In this document: one piece after another, positions 46,220 to 56,793 of the stretch
Numbering within the stretch: the first letter of the stretch is position 1
How the letters are laid out: each line of letters begins with the position of its first letter
DNA from: Lentilactobacillus kisonensis DSM 19906 = JCM 15041
Lineage (GTDB): Bacteria > Bacillota > Bacilli > Lactobacillales > Lactobacillaceae
Direction: 5' to 3'
DNA: 64,000 bases
Assembly: GCF_001434135.1 (NCBI RefSeq)
Contig: NZ_AZEB01000014.1
Coordinates: forward strand, 1 to 64,000
Position numbers and translations under genes: made by a program
Notes under the pieces: generated by a model
Databases searched by the model: none
The model's input: the letters and a program-made list of their open reading frames with translations, nothing else
Told to the model about the DNA's origin: nothing

Positions 46220-47209
46220 TTATTCTTTAACGATCTTATCAATTTCAGTTAATTCATCATTGGTGAAATCTAAGTTATTAAGGGCCTTTAGGTTGTCCTC
46301 TAAGTGGTTGACCTTTGAAGCACCCGTGACAACGCTGGCAACCGTTTTATCATGTAGTAGCCATGCTAATGACATCTGAGCGAGATTCTGGTTTCGGTTC
46401 TTAGCTAAGTCATTAAGCTGATTTAACTTCTTGACCAGCTCATCCTTGCCATGTTTAATAACGAACTCGTTACTCCAATGGATTTTGACGTCATCGGGCA
46501 TACCATTAAGGTACTTATCGGTTAACAACCCTTCAGCTAGTGGCCCATACGCAACCAGTGCTTTATGTTCATCAGCAAGGGTCTTTATAAGGCCATCATC
46601 TTCAACCCCGCGGTTAAGCATATTGTAAGATGCTTGGTTAACCACAAACGGTGTATGCAACTCATTAAAGTACTTGGTAATTTCCTTGGTTTGAGCTGCA
46701 TTATAATTAGAAATTCCAATGTACAAGGCCTTCCCAGAACGAACCACACTATCTAATGCCTCAGCCGTTTCAGCCAAGCTCGTGTTTGGATCGAATCGAT
46801 GACTATAATAAACATCAACGTAATCCAAGCCCATCCGCTTCAAACTGCCATCTAATGCATTGATCAGTGTCTTTCGAGAAGAGAAGTTGCCGTAAGGCCC
46901 AGGCCACATATTGAAGCCCGCTTTAGTTGTAATCACTAACTCATCTCGATACGGCTTTAAGTTTGCCCGATAAACTTCACCGAACATTCTCTCGGCCGCG
47001 CCAGCACTAGGCCCATAATTAAACGCGTTATCAAAACAAAAGATTCCTGAATCAAAGGCTTTCAACATGACTTTTTCGCTGTCGCCATAATTAGCGTCAT
47101 CGCCAAAGCTGTGCCACAATCCAAATGATAATGCCGGTAGCTGGAGGCCTGAATTACCTGCCCTGCGTACCACTGCGTTTTCATAACGATCGTCATTTGC
47201 CTTATACAT
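46220..47209 (-). CDS. Aldo/keto reductase (YghZ-like)
   Basis: A 329-residue NADPH-dependent reductase of the AKR fold. The catalytic tetrad is visible: D60 and Y65 in DNAFNYG, K96 in TTKAG, H137 in YYSHRFD. The overall pattern, including GLDYVDVYYSHR and the C-terminal VVTGASKVNHLEDN, resembles the YghZ/KCNAB-like group acting on small aldehydes such as glyceraldehyde-3-phosphate or methylglyoxal. The substrate is inferred only. 27 bp downstream of the Prs-like gene. Confidence 0.88.
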   Translation of the reverse strand: MYKANDDRYENAVVRRAGNSGLQLPALSFGLWHSFGDDANYGDSEKVMLKAFDSGIFCFDNAFNYGPSAGAAERMFGEVYRANLKPYRDELVITTKAGFNMWPGPYGNFSSRKTLINALDGSLKRMGLDYVDVYYSHRFDPNTSLAETAEALDSVVRSGKALYIGISNYNAAQTKEITKYFNELHTPFVVNQASYNMLNRGVEDDGLIKTLADEHKALVAYGPLAEGLLTDKYLNGMPDDVKIHWSNEFVIKHGKDELVKKLNQLNDLAKNRNQNLAQMSLAWLLHDKTVASVVTGASKVNHLEDNLKALNNLDFTNDELTEIDKIVKE

Positions 47210-47236
47210 AAATTAAATCACCTTCACAATAAATTT

Positions 47237-48196
47237 TTATCTACCAAATAATTTTCCGACCGATTGTTGGTTATGAATCAATGTAATTGCTTCACCAAAC
47301 AAATCACCAACCGAAACCACTTCAAGTTTCTCGAATTGGTCCTGCTTAGCAATGCTAATTGAATCGGTCACAATAACCCGCTCGATCGGTGACTCCTGCA
47401 GCCGCTTTTGAGCATCTCCTGAAAAGACTGCGTGCGTTGCAATCGCATAAACATCAGTTGCCCCGGCCTTCTTAAGGGTTTCAGCCGCGATAACTAGCTT
47501 AAACGCCGTATCAATCATATCGTCAACAATAATTGCCCGCTTGCCGCGAACATTTCCAATCACTGACTCCGGAACCGTTGTCACGTCTTCAGGTGACCGA
47601 TTGTCAATAATCGCAATCGGCGCTTTTAATAATTCAGCGAATTTTCTAGCCCTGGAAACACCAGTATGATCCGGTGAGACCACGACTAAATCAGAATCAT
47701 GGTGCTCTTCGGTAAAGTAGTGCGCCAATAACGTATCCGCCTTTAAATGATCAACTGGAATATTGAAGAACCCTTGAATCTGGTCAGCATGCAAATCTAA
47801 CGTGACCACCCGATCGACGCCATCCATTTCTAAAAATGAGGCGACAAGCTTTGCGGTGATCGGCTCTCTAGAACGCGCCTTTCGATCAGCTCGAGAATAA
47901 CCGTAGTAAGGAATAACAACGTTAATTGACTTGGCACTTGCTCGACGAACCGCATCGACCATGATCAATAATTCCATCAAATTCGAATTAACGGGGTCTG
48001 AAACCGACTGGATGATATAAACTTCATCACCCCGAATGCTTTCATCAACACTGATTTTTATTTCATCGTCACTAAACTTTTCAACAGTGGCCTTACTTAA
48101 CGGCACACCAACTTTTTTGCTGATTGCTTCTGCCAAATGACGATTAGAATTGAGAGAAAACAACTTTAATTTAGGATGCGATTTCAACTCGGTCAT
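47237..48196 (-). CDS. Ribose-phosphate pyrophosphokinase paralog with altered active-site residues
   Basis: A 319-residue member of the Prs family, which makes PRPP from ribose-5-phosphate and [30 protein letters not shown] and [14 protein letters not shown] are conserved. Compared with Bacillus Prs as I recall it, IDKRRP reads IDNRSP (catalytic Lys and Arg changed), the PRPP loop DDIIDTAGT reads DDMIDTAFK, and FSDGE reads FSDDE. It may be an inactive or regulatory partner of a standard Prs elsewhere. The start at ATG 48196 follows GGAGG; an upstream TTG was rejected. Confidence 0.88.
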   Translation of the reverse strand: MTELKSHPKLKLFSLNSNRHLAEAISKKVGVPLSKATVEKFSDDEIKISVDESIRGDEVYIIQSVSDPVNSNLMELLIMVDAVRRASAKSINVVIPYYGYSRADRKARSREPITAKLVASFLEMDGVDRVVTLDLHADQIQGFFNIPVDHLKADTLLAHYFTEEHHDSDLVVVSPDHTGVSRARKFAELLKAPIAIIDNRSPEDVTTVPESVIGNVRGKRAIIVDDMIDTAFKLVIAAETLKKAGATDVYAIATHAVFSGDAQKRLQESPIERVIVTDSISIAKQDQFEKLEVVSVGDLFGEAITLIHNQQSVGKLFGR

Positions 48197-48272
48197 GATG
48201 TCCTCCAAATATTCTTGATTACCTAAATATTACCATAATCTGAACGTTAAATTATACCCAATTGACTTCGAA

Positions 48273-50717
48273 TCACATAAAATCTTTTGGGGAAACGCTT
48301 CCCATTCCAATCATCGGATCAATTTCGTTATTATTAATAACCGCAACGGTAAGATGATCGGGTAAGGCTGACACTTTTTCGGCCCCATTATCCTCACTAG
48401 AAGAATCATTAATCTCTGCGACCTTTGACCTTACTTTTTGGGCTGGCCGGCCGATTGCATCAACCAATCGTTTGACTAAGCTTGTCCGGCGATTGACCGA
48501 AACGCTCCTGACACACTGTTCAAAGGCATCCTGTTCACCAAGCATAATCAAGAAGTCACTTGCCCGGGTAACCGCAGTGTATAGCAAATTCCGCTGTAGC
48601 ATTCGTGAATATTGATGGACAATTGGTAAAATAACCATCTTAAATTCACTCCCCTGAGCCTTATGAATCGATGTGCAGTACGCCAGCGTAAACTGTGACC
48701 ACTCGCTTTTTTCGTAAGTCACTTCTGTTTCATCAAAATCAATCGTAATTTTAGTGGGTGCTTTTTGATCCTTGACCGTTTCCATCGACACAATAATGCC
48801 AATATCCCCATTGAAGACGTTTTGTTCCGGATTGTTTACCAACTGAAGTACCTTGTCACCAATTCGATAGGTGTGTTCGCGAATCGTGACGGCCTTTTTC
48901 GCTGGCTTATCCTGCCAAATGGCTTGGACAGTGTCATTTAAATGATCAATACCAGCATTGCCCCGATACATCGGTGCTAACACCTGAACGTCCATTAGCC
49001 CAAACTGTTTTTGTTTGGCGTGCTTTGTTACCTGATCAATCACCGAGGAAACTTGATTTTCCCGGCAAGGAATAAATGATCGATCTGACTGATTTTTAGC
49101 AAAATTGGCCGATAATTTACCACTGTGAATATCATGGGCTAGTTGAATGATCGACGACCCTTTTTCCTGACGATAAATCGTATCAAGTTGCATGGCTGGA
49201 ATCTGATCCGAAACCAATAAATCATGGAATACCTGACCTGGTCCAACAGATGGCAGCTGGTCTTGATCTCCAACCAGGACAACCTGCATGTTGTTGGGAA
49301 CCGCTCTAACTAATGAGCGAAATAAATAAGTATCAACCATCGACATTTCATCAATAATCAACAAATTGCCTTCAATATCCTTAGTTGCGTCAGTGTCGTT
49401 AGATTCACGGCCATTTAAGCCCAGCAGCCGGTGAATCGTACTAGCTGGCAAACCGGTCGATTCAGACATATGTTTTGCCGCCCGGCCGGTTGGCGCTGCT
49501 AGAACGACTGGGAATGCTTTGTCCTTATATGCATTAACGTCAAGCGAAAATTCATGGAGACGTGCGTAAGTATTGACAATCCCATTAATAATCGTTGTCT
49601 TTCCAGTCCCCGGACCACCTGTTAGGATAAATGCCGGTGACTGAATGGCCTGAACAATTGCCGCCACCTGAGAATCATCGTAAGTAATATCAAATTGTTT
49701 TTCAACGATTTTTAGCTGTTTCTTGATGGCTTCATCATTGAAATCACTTTCATCCTTATTCTTAATAATCCGGTTAATGTGCTCAGCAATCTGGACTTCA
49801 GCGTTATATAACCGGGTTAAATAAATCCGATCATCCTGTCCAACAATCTTGTTTTCCTTTGCTAAGGCAACCATCGATTCCGCAAGCTTTTTACCCGAGA
49901 TTTTTTGGTTGGTATTGCCCTCAAGAACGTCAGTCGCCATGGCAACCAGCGGCGCAGTTGTTGTATAGGTATCCCCATTTCGCAAGCAAAGTTCGTCAAT
50001 CGCATACATCAGGCCCGCTCGAATCCGCTCGTTTGAATCTGGAATGATCCCGAGCTTCAGCGCAATTGCGTCTGCCTTTCGAAAACTAATCCCATCAATA
50101 TCTTCAACTAACTGGTAGGGATTTTCAGAAATAATTTTTAACGCGTCCTCATGATACTTTTGATAAATTGCTGAGGCAATCTGGCTGGAAAACCCATAGC
50201 TATTCAGGCCAATGATCACCTTTTCCAGATTATCGTCAACCGTCAAATTATCAATGATAGCGTGTTTTAGCTTCTCACTAATTGGCACATCATCTAGTAC
50301 GCGGCCGTCCGAATTGATTTTCTCAATGGCGTCTTCACCAAGAACCGAAACAACCCGCTCAGCCGTTTTGCGGCCAACACCTGGAAACTGGTCACCAGAA
50401 AGATATTTAACAACCCCATCCCGGGTTGTTGCAATCAAGCTTGTATAGTTACTGGCCTGAAACTGCTTACCGTATCTAGGATGGTCAATCAGCTTACCAG
50501 TAAAGTGATAACTATTCTCTTCTACTAAGTCCCCGAAATTACCGGTCACGACAATCTCATCTTCCGGCCAATTAATATTGGTATCCGTGATCTCAACTAA
50601 GACAACTTTATAAAAACTGTCGTTACTTGAAAAGAAGATGGCTTTGAGCCGCCCATCCACATATTTTGGGTCGTTTTGCTGGTCATCGGATTCAAATAAA
50701 TCTACTGAGCGGTCCAC
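48273..50717 (-). CDS. recD2: RecD2-type 5'-3' DNA helicase
   Basis: Superfamily 1B helicase without RecBC, involved in DNA repair and replication-fork processing. From GTG 50717 (AAGGAGGG upstream) it has 814 residues. An N-terminal OB-like domain, helix-hairpin-helix repeats (FPGVGRKTAERVV), Walker A GGPGTGKTT (about 367-375), Walker B LLIIDEMSM, and the C-terminal helicase motif FTLAYCTSIHKAQGSEF. A TTG at 50747 is in frame but would put the ribosome site inside the gene. Confidence 0.94.
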   Translation of the reverse strand: MDRSVDLFESDDQQNDPKYVDGRLKAIFFSSNDSFYKVVLVEITDTNINWPEDEIVVTGNFGDLVEENSYHFTGKLIDHPRYGKQFQASNYTSLIATTRDGVVKYLSGDQFPGVGRKTAERVVSVLGEDAIEKINSDGRVLDDVPISEKLKHAIIDNLTVDDNLEKVIIGLNSYGFSSQIASAIYQKYHEDALKIISENPYQLVEDIDGISFRKADAIALKLGIIPDSNERIRAGLMYAIDELCLRNGDTYTTTAPLVAMATDVLEGNTNQKISGKKLAESMVALAKENKIVGQDDRIYLTRLYNAEVQIAEHINRIIKNKDESDFNDEAIKKQLKIVEKQFDITYDDSQVAAIVQAIQSPAFILTGGPGTGKTTIINGIVNTYARLHEFSLDVNAYKDKAFPVVLAAPTGRAAKHMSESTGLPASTIHRLLGLNGRESNDTDATKDIEGNLLIIDEMSMVDTYLFRSLVRAVPNNMQVVLVGDQDQLPSVGPGQVFHDLLVSDQIPAMQLDTIYRQEKGSSIIQLAHDIHSGKLSANFAKNQSDRSFIPCRENQVSSVIDQVTKHAKQKQFGLMDVQVLAPMYRGNAGIDHLNDTVQAIWQDKPAKKAVTIREHTYRIGDKVLQLVNNPEQNVFNGDIGIIVSMETVKDQKAPTKITIDFDETEVTYEKSEWSQFTLAYCTSIHKAQGSEFKMVILPIVHQYSRMLQRNLLYTAVTRASDFLIMLGEQDAFEQCVRSVSVNRRTSLVKRLVDAIGRPAQKVRSKVAEINDSSSEDNGAEKVSALPDHLTVAVINNNEIDPMIGMGSVSPKDFM

Positions 50718-50747
50718 GCTTTCCCTCCTTACAAGACTTGCCGTCAA

Positions 50748-51500
50748 TTATTTCTTAGGCTTCTGATCCTTAGTACGATTTAACTGGACAACTTTCTCAA
50801 TATCCTTTAATTTTTGCTGTCCCCGGTTAAAGTAGTCTGGGTCGCTTTTCTTCGCAATCTCAAAATACTTATCAAAGTCTTCACCGTTCACCATGGCAAC
50901 AAGGCCTCGATTAAAACTAGCTTTACCATTTTGCGGTTCCAACTTTAAAACATTATCGTAAAATTCACCTGCTTGAGCAAAGTTACCAAGGGCTAACAAA
51001 TTATCACCGATCATCTCGTTAATCGATGGATCATCACGTTTACTACTTTGAGCTGATAACGCAAATACCATCGCCCGTTTGTTATCCCCCTTTGCCATGT
51101 AACTCTGAGCTAACATTGCATAGGCCTCGGCTTGTAGCTTCACGTCATTAATTCCTTGGAAGGTTTTAATCGCCTTGTCGTATTCCTGAGCAGCATAATA
51201 AACATTACCCAGGCCAAAATTTAATGTATCCAACACATCGTTAGAACTATCTTTAAATAGTCCCAGTGCCTTCATCAACAGCTCTTCAGCCTGTTCATAG
51301 TCCTTACCCTCAACCAATAACGTTGCTAGCTCATAATAATGATGATAATTTTTGGGCTCATGATCAATCTTTTGAATCAAGCTGTGAATTAACTTACGCG
51401 CTTTTTGTTCCTCTTGCTCACGCTTTTTCATGTACTTTCGCTGTTCTTGACGATTCTTTTCTTGTAATTTTCTTACTTTTTCTGAATTATTTTCTGCCAT
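50748..51500 (-). CDS. TPR-repeat protein
   Basis: 250 residues with a strongly charged N-terminal coiled coil (EKVRKLQEKNRQEQRKYMKKR) and at least four TPR units (for example HHYYELATLLVEGKDYEQAEELL, GLGNVYYAAQEYDKAIKTFQ). A scaffold or protein-binding role is expected; the function is unknown. It lies between the phosphatase gene (9 bp) and recD2 (30 bp), an arrangement conserved in lactobacilli. The start at ATG 51500 follows AGGTGATG. Confidence 0.88.
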   Translation of the reverse strand: MAENNSEKVRKLQEKNRQEQRKYMKKREQEEQKARKLIHSLIQKIDHEPKNYHHYYELATLLVEGKDYEQAEELLMKALGLFKDSSNDVLDTLNFGLGNVYYAAQEYDKAIKTFQGINDVKLQAEAYAMLAQSYMAKGDNKRAMVFALSAQSSKRDDPSINEMIGDNLLALGNFAQAGEFYDNVLKLEPQNGKASFNRGLVAMVNGEDFDKYFEIAKKSDPDYFNRGQQKLKDIEKVVQLNRTKDQKPKK

Positions 51501-51509
51501 GATCATCAC

Positions 51510-52166
51510 CTAGACAAGATCTGTCTCGTCTAACTTTCTATTCAAATAACTAGTATCATTCCAGTCAATTAGCTGAAAAGTCTTCGCTGAGTCGTCGCTT
51601 TCCAAAATTGTCGTGCTGGTGTTCGCCAAGCCGCCACGTTTTCGTAAATCAGCTAATGAAACGCCCAATAAGGCATTCATTTCAGCATTCAAAGCCGCAC
51701 CATGACTGACAATCAAAACATTACCTTCAGGATTGTTTTCAACAATATTGACAATTGCTGGCGTCATTCTATCGATCACATCTTGATAGCTTTCACCACC
51801 GATTTCAGATGGCTTGTAAAGGTCTGGATGGTTGCGAAAATCTTCAAACTCTTCTGGATATATCCGTTTGACGTCTTCAAATTTCATCCCTTCCATCTTG
51901 CCAAGATGAAACTCTTCAAGCCTTGACAGTAAGGTGATCGGGGGATGCTTTTTTAGTCGCCGGTTAATCGTTGTTGCGGTCACCCGCGCTCGCTTAATTG
52001 GGCTCGCGTAAATATGATTGAAACCAATCTTGGCTAAATGCTTACCAAGTAAATTCATCTCTTCATAGCTCTGGGGAAGTAAGGGCGAATCGCCGCCCGC
52101 ACCTTGATAACGACTTTGAAGGTTCCATTCAGTTTTTCCGTGGCGAACAAAGTACAATTTAGTCAA
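51510..52166 (-). CDS. Histidine phosphatase-family protein (phosphoglycerate mutase-like)
   Basis: 218 residues with the catalytic RHG (R8-H9-G10), an acid residue in LEEFHLGKMEG (about 83-93) and the second catalytic His in VSHGAALN (about 155). The overall pattern is closer to GpmB/broad phosphatases than to the glycolytic dPGM (GpmA). The substrate is undetermined. First gene of a three-gene minus-strand unit with the TPR protein and recD2. Confidence 0.87.
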   Translation of the reverse strand: MTKLYFVRHGKTEWNLQSRYQGAGGDSPLLPQSYEEMNLLGKHLAKIGFNHIYASPIKRARVTATTINRRLKKHPPITLLSRLEEFHLGKMEGMKFEDVKRIYPEEFEDFRNHPDLYKPSEIGGESYQDVIDRMTPAIVNIVENNPEGNVLIVSHGAALNAEMNALLGVSLADLRKRGGLANTSTTILESDDSAKTFQLIDWNDTSYLNRKLDETDLV

Positions 52167-52386
52167 TTTTTATTCCTCCAAGACTATTTTTACTCCTTAC
52201 ATTATGACAGGAAAAGGCGGTGATTTCAAAACGTTAAAGCAAAGTATTAGAAAAAAGATAGATTGATCTTTTGTTCATATCAACTATCCAAGGATTGACC
52301 TGATAAATTGCGGCTATATCACAATTAATCTGTATTGGTTATTCAATGACAAAATAAATAACGTGCGAAAGCAGTGTCCAACGCTC

Positions 52387-52466
52387 TTGACATTTAATCA
52401 GATTGTGATAATTTTAAGATATTAAACGTCCAAAGGCTTTGACACTTTATCCACTATATCTACTAA
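52387..52466 (+). promoter_or_regulatory. Tandem promoters of the XRE/ABC cassette
   Basis: A first box set has TTGACA (52387), a 16-bp spacer and TAATTT. A second has TTGACA (52439), a 16-bp spacer and TACTAA, ending about 20 bp before the TTG start at 52490. The surrounding words are directly repeated (GTCCAACGCTCTTGACA, GTCCAAAGGCTTTGACA), suggesting a regulator-binding site. The rest of the 323-bp gap is AT-rich without a gene; 52361-52385 faintly resembles a palindromic-element arm. Confidence 0.6.
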
Positions 52467-52489
52467 TCCTATGAATTGAGGCGATCTTC

Positions 52490-52822
52490 TTGATTATTTT
52501 GACGATATTAGTTATTTGTTTTGTATTGGTTATTGAATGTGCCCGATTAATGCGTGGTAATCACCACGATGAAATGAGTCAATTCTTTTTATCCCGCGCC
52601 TTAGCAGAAGTTGGATTCATTACAATTATCATTAGTTTGTTTTCCGTTATTTTTGATGTTATTGGTATCATGACCCGCCCAGACAAGGTTCCCTTAGAAA
52701 ATGCCCAGATGGCAAGTTTGATTGTCAATATCAAGTACCTCACGATTGGCGTTGGCACGTACCTCATTTTCTTTATTAAATACAGATACACGCTCCATCA
52801 GGCGGGTAAGGATGATGAATGA
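52490..52822 (+). CDS. Small three-segment membrane protein
   Basis: 110 residues with hydrophobic segments at about 1-18, 40-62 and 78-97 and a charged C-terminal tail (KYRYTLHQAGKDDE). TTG start with GAGGCG upstream. Placed directly before an XRE regulator, as often seen for small membrane partner or immunity proteins, but no family was recognised. Confidence 0.7.
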   Translation: MIILTILVICFVLVIECARLMRGNHHDEMSQFFLSRALAEVGFITIIISLFSVIFDVIGIMTRPDKVPLENAQMASLIVNIKYLTIGVGTYLIFFIKYRYTLHQAGKDDE

Positions 52823-52876
52823 TCTATCGCTTATAACGCCATGTTCAATAATTTATAGAATTCGGATGATAACAGA

Positions 52877-53071
52877 ATGAAAAACAAAATCAGAGAATTA
52901 CGCAAGCATCAACAGATTACGCAATCACAACTGGCAGTGTTATGCCATGTGAGTCGCCAGACGATCAGTATGATTGAAAATAATCATTATGATCCCACCT
53001 TAAAATTAGCGCTCAAGCTTTCTGAAACTTTAGGCGTCACTGTCAATGACCTATTTCTTAGTGAGGAGTGA
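52877..53071 (+). CDS. XRE-family HTH regulator
   Basis: A 64-residue protein that is essentially one Cro/CI-type HTH domain (MKNKIRELRKHQQITQSQLA..., VSRQTISMIENNHYDPTL). It lacks a sensory domain, so the signal probably comes through partner proteins. Its stop lies next to the ATP-binding protein start (ATG 53077 is 5 bp later), and it is likely cotranscribed with the 3-TM and ABC genes and may control them. Confidence 0.88.
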   Translation: MKNKIRELRKHQQITQSQLAVLCHVSRQTISMIENNHYDPTLKLALKLSETLGVTVNDLFLSEE

Positions 53072-53076
53072 ATAAA

Positions 53077-53940
53077 ATGCTAACCATTCAAGATTTAACC
53101 CTAACAGCCCACAATCACGATATTTTAGCCCATATCAATTTAAGCTTTCAAGATAATCACGTATACGGCATCATTGGTCCAAATGGCGTGGGTAAGACCA
53201 CCTTATTTAAATCGATTTTAGGGATTACCCGCTACCACGGTAAAATTTTATTTAACGGTGCTCAGCCAAATGATCTTCAAATTGGCAAGTTAATTGAATA
53301 TCCTAATTTTTATCAAAATCTAACGGTAGAACAAAACCTCCAGCTCTTTGCCCGCTACATGAACGCTGACCTTGGTTTGGTTTCCCAAGCGCTAGAAAAG
53401 GTGAATCTCCTGAAAGAAAAAACAACTCGCTTTTCTGATTTATCGTTAGGGACAAAACAACGATTAGGGATTGCCCGGGCACTACTTGGTAACAATCACA
53501 TTTTATTATTGGATGAACCCCAAAACGGTCTGGATCCCTTGGGAATCAAATCGATTCGTGAATTGCTGAATGACCCCAAGCTTCGAGAAGATAAAGTCAT
53601 TTTACTCGCTAGCCATAATTTAAATGAAATTACCAAAATCGTCGATAACCTTATCTTCGTTGATAACGGCCAGATCCTTTGTCAAATCCGTAACCAAACT
53701 ACCCCTTATTACCTTTTTAGAACTCAGCAAACCCCCGCATTGTTACCAAATTTTGACGCCAATCCAAATATTAGTATGGTTCAAAACAGTTCATTTATTT
53801 TAACCACCTACGTGCCCAACCAATTACGAACACACTATCCACAATTAGCTGTTCGCTATATCGGTAAAATTACGTCATTAGAATCCCTCTTCGATTTTGT
53901 AATTACGAAAGGAGTGGTTAACAATGTCGACTTTAATTAA
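53077..53940 (+). CDS. ABC transporter ATP-binding protein
   Basis: 287 residues. Walker A GPNGVGKTT (about 34-42), signature LSLGTKQRLG (about 126-135), Walker B LLLDEPQNGLD (about 147-157) and a switch His in ASHNLNE. The C-terminal extension after about 210 is typical of BcrA/lantibiotic-immunity-type ATPases. GGAG lies upstream of ATG 53077 (a GTG at 53068 overlaps the XRE end). It overlaps the permease gene by 17 bp. Confidence 0.9.
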   Translation: MLTIQDLTLTAHNHDILAHINLSFQDNHVYGIIGPNGVGKTTLFKSILGITRYHGKILFNGAQPNDLQIGKLIEYPNFYQNLTVEQNLQLFARYMNADLGLVSQALEKVNLLKEKTTRFSDLSLGTKQRLGIARALLGNNHILLLDEPQNGLDPLGIKSIRELLNDPKLREDKVILLASHNLNEITKIVDNLIFVDNGQILCQIRNQTTPYYLFRTQQTPALLPNFDANPNISMVQNSSFILTTYVPNQLRTHYPQLAVRYIGKITSLESLFDFVITKGVVNNVDFN

Positions 53941-54664
53941 GTGTGAATTCATCAAAATCAAACATAGTTTAGGACTATTATCCTTGCTCATTTTGGCGCT
54001 AATTCCCATTCTCATCAACTTAGCCAGACCATTAATGATCAGACAAAAGTACACGCTTTTTGACCTTTACTTTCCGCTTTTTAATCAATATAGCTTGTTT
54101 TTCCCGCTCGTTTTAATGATGTTGACTGCCACCATTTTTTATATTGAATATCAAAATGGAACCTATATTGATTGGATTACTTACGGTTACTCAAAAATCG
54201 CTTTGGTGACATCAAAGTTAATTGTGGCCGTGATTCTTGCGATGGTCTTTATTACAATTGACTTTACGATTATGACTATCGGATTGGTTTGGTGGGTACC
54301 AATGAGTCTCCATGGATTTATCAAAATGGCCGCATCATTTTGGCTATTTTCATTGATGGCGGTACTCATTAATATCCCACTAAGTGCAATTGTGATCAAC
54401 ATGACCAGAAATGCGATTGTCACAGCTATCTTTTCAATTATTTTGATGATCGTTAATGCCATTTTCATGGCCGCACCATTTGGCTACTATATCCCGTCAG
54501 TGTTTGCTTATCGCCTGGGGCTGCTGCCAATTGCCCAATCCGACTTTTACACGAACACCAGTGTCGCCTTAACAGTTGGGACAATCCTTGCCAGCATTTG
54601 TATCCTTATTCTCTTTGTAATGACAATTGGCCAATTTAGCTGGCGGCAAAAAATTGAAAGCTAG
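53924..54664 (+). CDS. ABC transporter permease
   Basis: 246 residues with about six membrane segments and the short N-terminal cytoplasmic stretch (MSTLIKCEFIKIKHSLG) typical of ABC-2/lantibiotic-immunity permeases. AAAGGAG lies 10 nt before the ATG. Together with the ATPase it probably exports or expels a peptide or hydrophobic compound; bacteriocin resistance is a guess from family resemblance only. Confidence 0.85.
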   Translation: MSTLIKCEFIKIKHSLGLLSLLILALIPILINLARPLMIRQKYTLFDLYFPLFNQYSLFFPLVLMMLTATIFYIEYQNGTYIDWITYGYSKIALVTSKLIVAVILAMVFITIDFTIMTIGLVWWVPMSLHGFIKMAASFWLFSLMAVLINIPLSAIVINMTRNAIVTAIFSIILMIVNAIFMAAPFGYYIPSVFAYRLGLLPIAQSDFYTNTSVALTVGTILASICILILFVMTIGQFSWRQKIES

Positions 54665-54739
54665 CTCACTAATCTGAAGATGCTGGTCACTTTTTACCAT
54701 ATTTGACAAGTTGTGTACAATGAATTAGAGGTGATTAAT

Positions 54740-55135
54740 TTGGCAACGATCACAATTACAAATTCAATGAAGACCGTCTTATCAAAGCAACGACTTCTTA
54801 ACAAAGCTCTTTTACTAATTGCTGACGACGGTGGTGGTCAGTACTCGCTACATGGTGGTGCTTGTACGATTGGCGCTAATTTTACCATCGTGGTATTAGA
54901 TCAACCAGACGCTCACTATTCAGTCCCTTTAAACAACGATGCTGGCATTAACCTGTTTACTTCCGGCTATGATCTTAACTTCCTTGAAGCCGGTTTAAAG
55001 CTCAACTATCAAAACAACAGTATCATTCTTAGCGACGATGCCGAACTGTTAGATAGTACCGTGCAAATAACCAAGGGAGCTGATGTTATTAAGGCGTTTA
55101 AATCTGGAATGACACCATTAGATTATGGCTGTTAG
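54740..55135 (+). CDS. Fe-S cluster biosynthesis family protein (HesB/YqkB-like)
   Basis: 131 residues from TTG 54740, 6 nt after GAGGTG. The protein has the beta-rich fold pattern of the HesB/IscA family (LLLIADDGGGQYSLHGGACTIG...) but not the usual three conserved Cys; I see Cys in HGGAC and a final GC. This fits the divergent YqkB-like group common in lactobacilli. A promoter with an extended -10 (TGTGTACAAT) ends close to the start. The function is inferred from family resemblance. Confidence 0.7.
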   Translation: MATITITNSMKTVLSKQRLLNKALLLIADDGGGQYSLHGGACTIGANFTIVVLDQPDAHYSVPLNNDAGINLFTSGYDLNFLEAGLKLNYQNNSIILSDDAELLDSTVQITKGADVIKAFKSGMTPLDYGC

Positions 55136-55189
55136 GTACCCCCGTGGCTTTAGTTAAATTAAAACGCGCAAAGTATCTCAATATGTAAA

Positions 55190-55235
55190 AAGCACCTGAA
55201 AAATCCAGTCTGAGGATTTTTCAGGTGCTTTCTTT
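55190..55235 (+). terminator. Terminator of the Fe-S family gene
   Basis: AAGCACCTGAAAAATCC and GGATTTTTCAGGTGCTT around a 7-nt loop, followed by TCTTTG. Confidence 0.88.
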
Positions 55236-55265
55236 GTGCCTGTTTTTAAAATGACACTTTCACAT

Positions 55266-55551
55266 TTCTTAGATTAAGGCCGCTTCGCAAAGCAGAAAGC
55301 TGTGCGTAAGCAGCTCAAGCAAAAATCCCCAAAGCCCAGGGATTTCTGAATTTTTTTCAACATTGTGGAAACGTGCTACACCAAGCAGAAATCTCCCGAA
55401 TTGCTTAGTGGTTGTTCTAGGCTATATTGATTAGGACCGCTCCGCAAAGCAGAAGCCTGCACCTAAGCCCACTTGCTCAAAAATCCAAAACCAGGATTTC
55501 TGACCAAGCAAGCTTAGGCTCCGGCTTCTAACCGCTTTGCTACGCTCACTC
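55266..55551 (-). repeat. Palindromic elements: one truncated, one full
   Basis: The full copy (55431-55551) has GCTCCGCAAAGCAGAAGCC and GGCTTCTAACCGCTTTGC outer arms and AAGC-type middle pairing around a conserved core. The truncated copy (55266-55352) keeps only one half (CGCTTCGCAAAGCAGAAAGC to GGGATTTCTG). The fixed end abuts the mnmA stop (TATAGAGAGTGAGCG on minus). Both are in minus orientation. Confidence 0.82.
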
Positions 55552-55552
55552 T

Positions 55553-56692
<1,140 letters not shown>

Positions 56693-56793
56693 TCAATTAG
56701 ATTCTGGAGAATCCACGAGTTGAAGGTCGTAATTTCCAGTAAACTTTATACTAACGCATTCTTGAAATGATTACCACAAATAATAAGTAGAAA

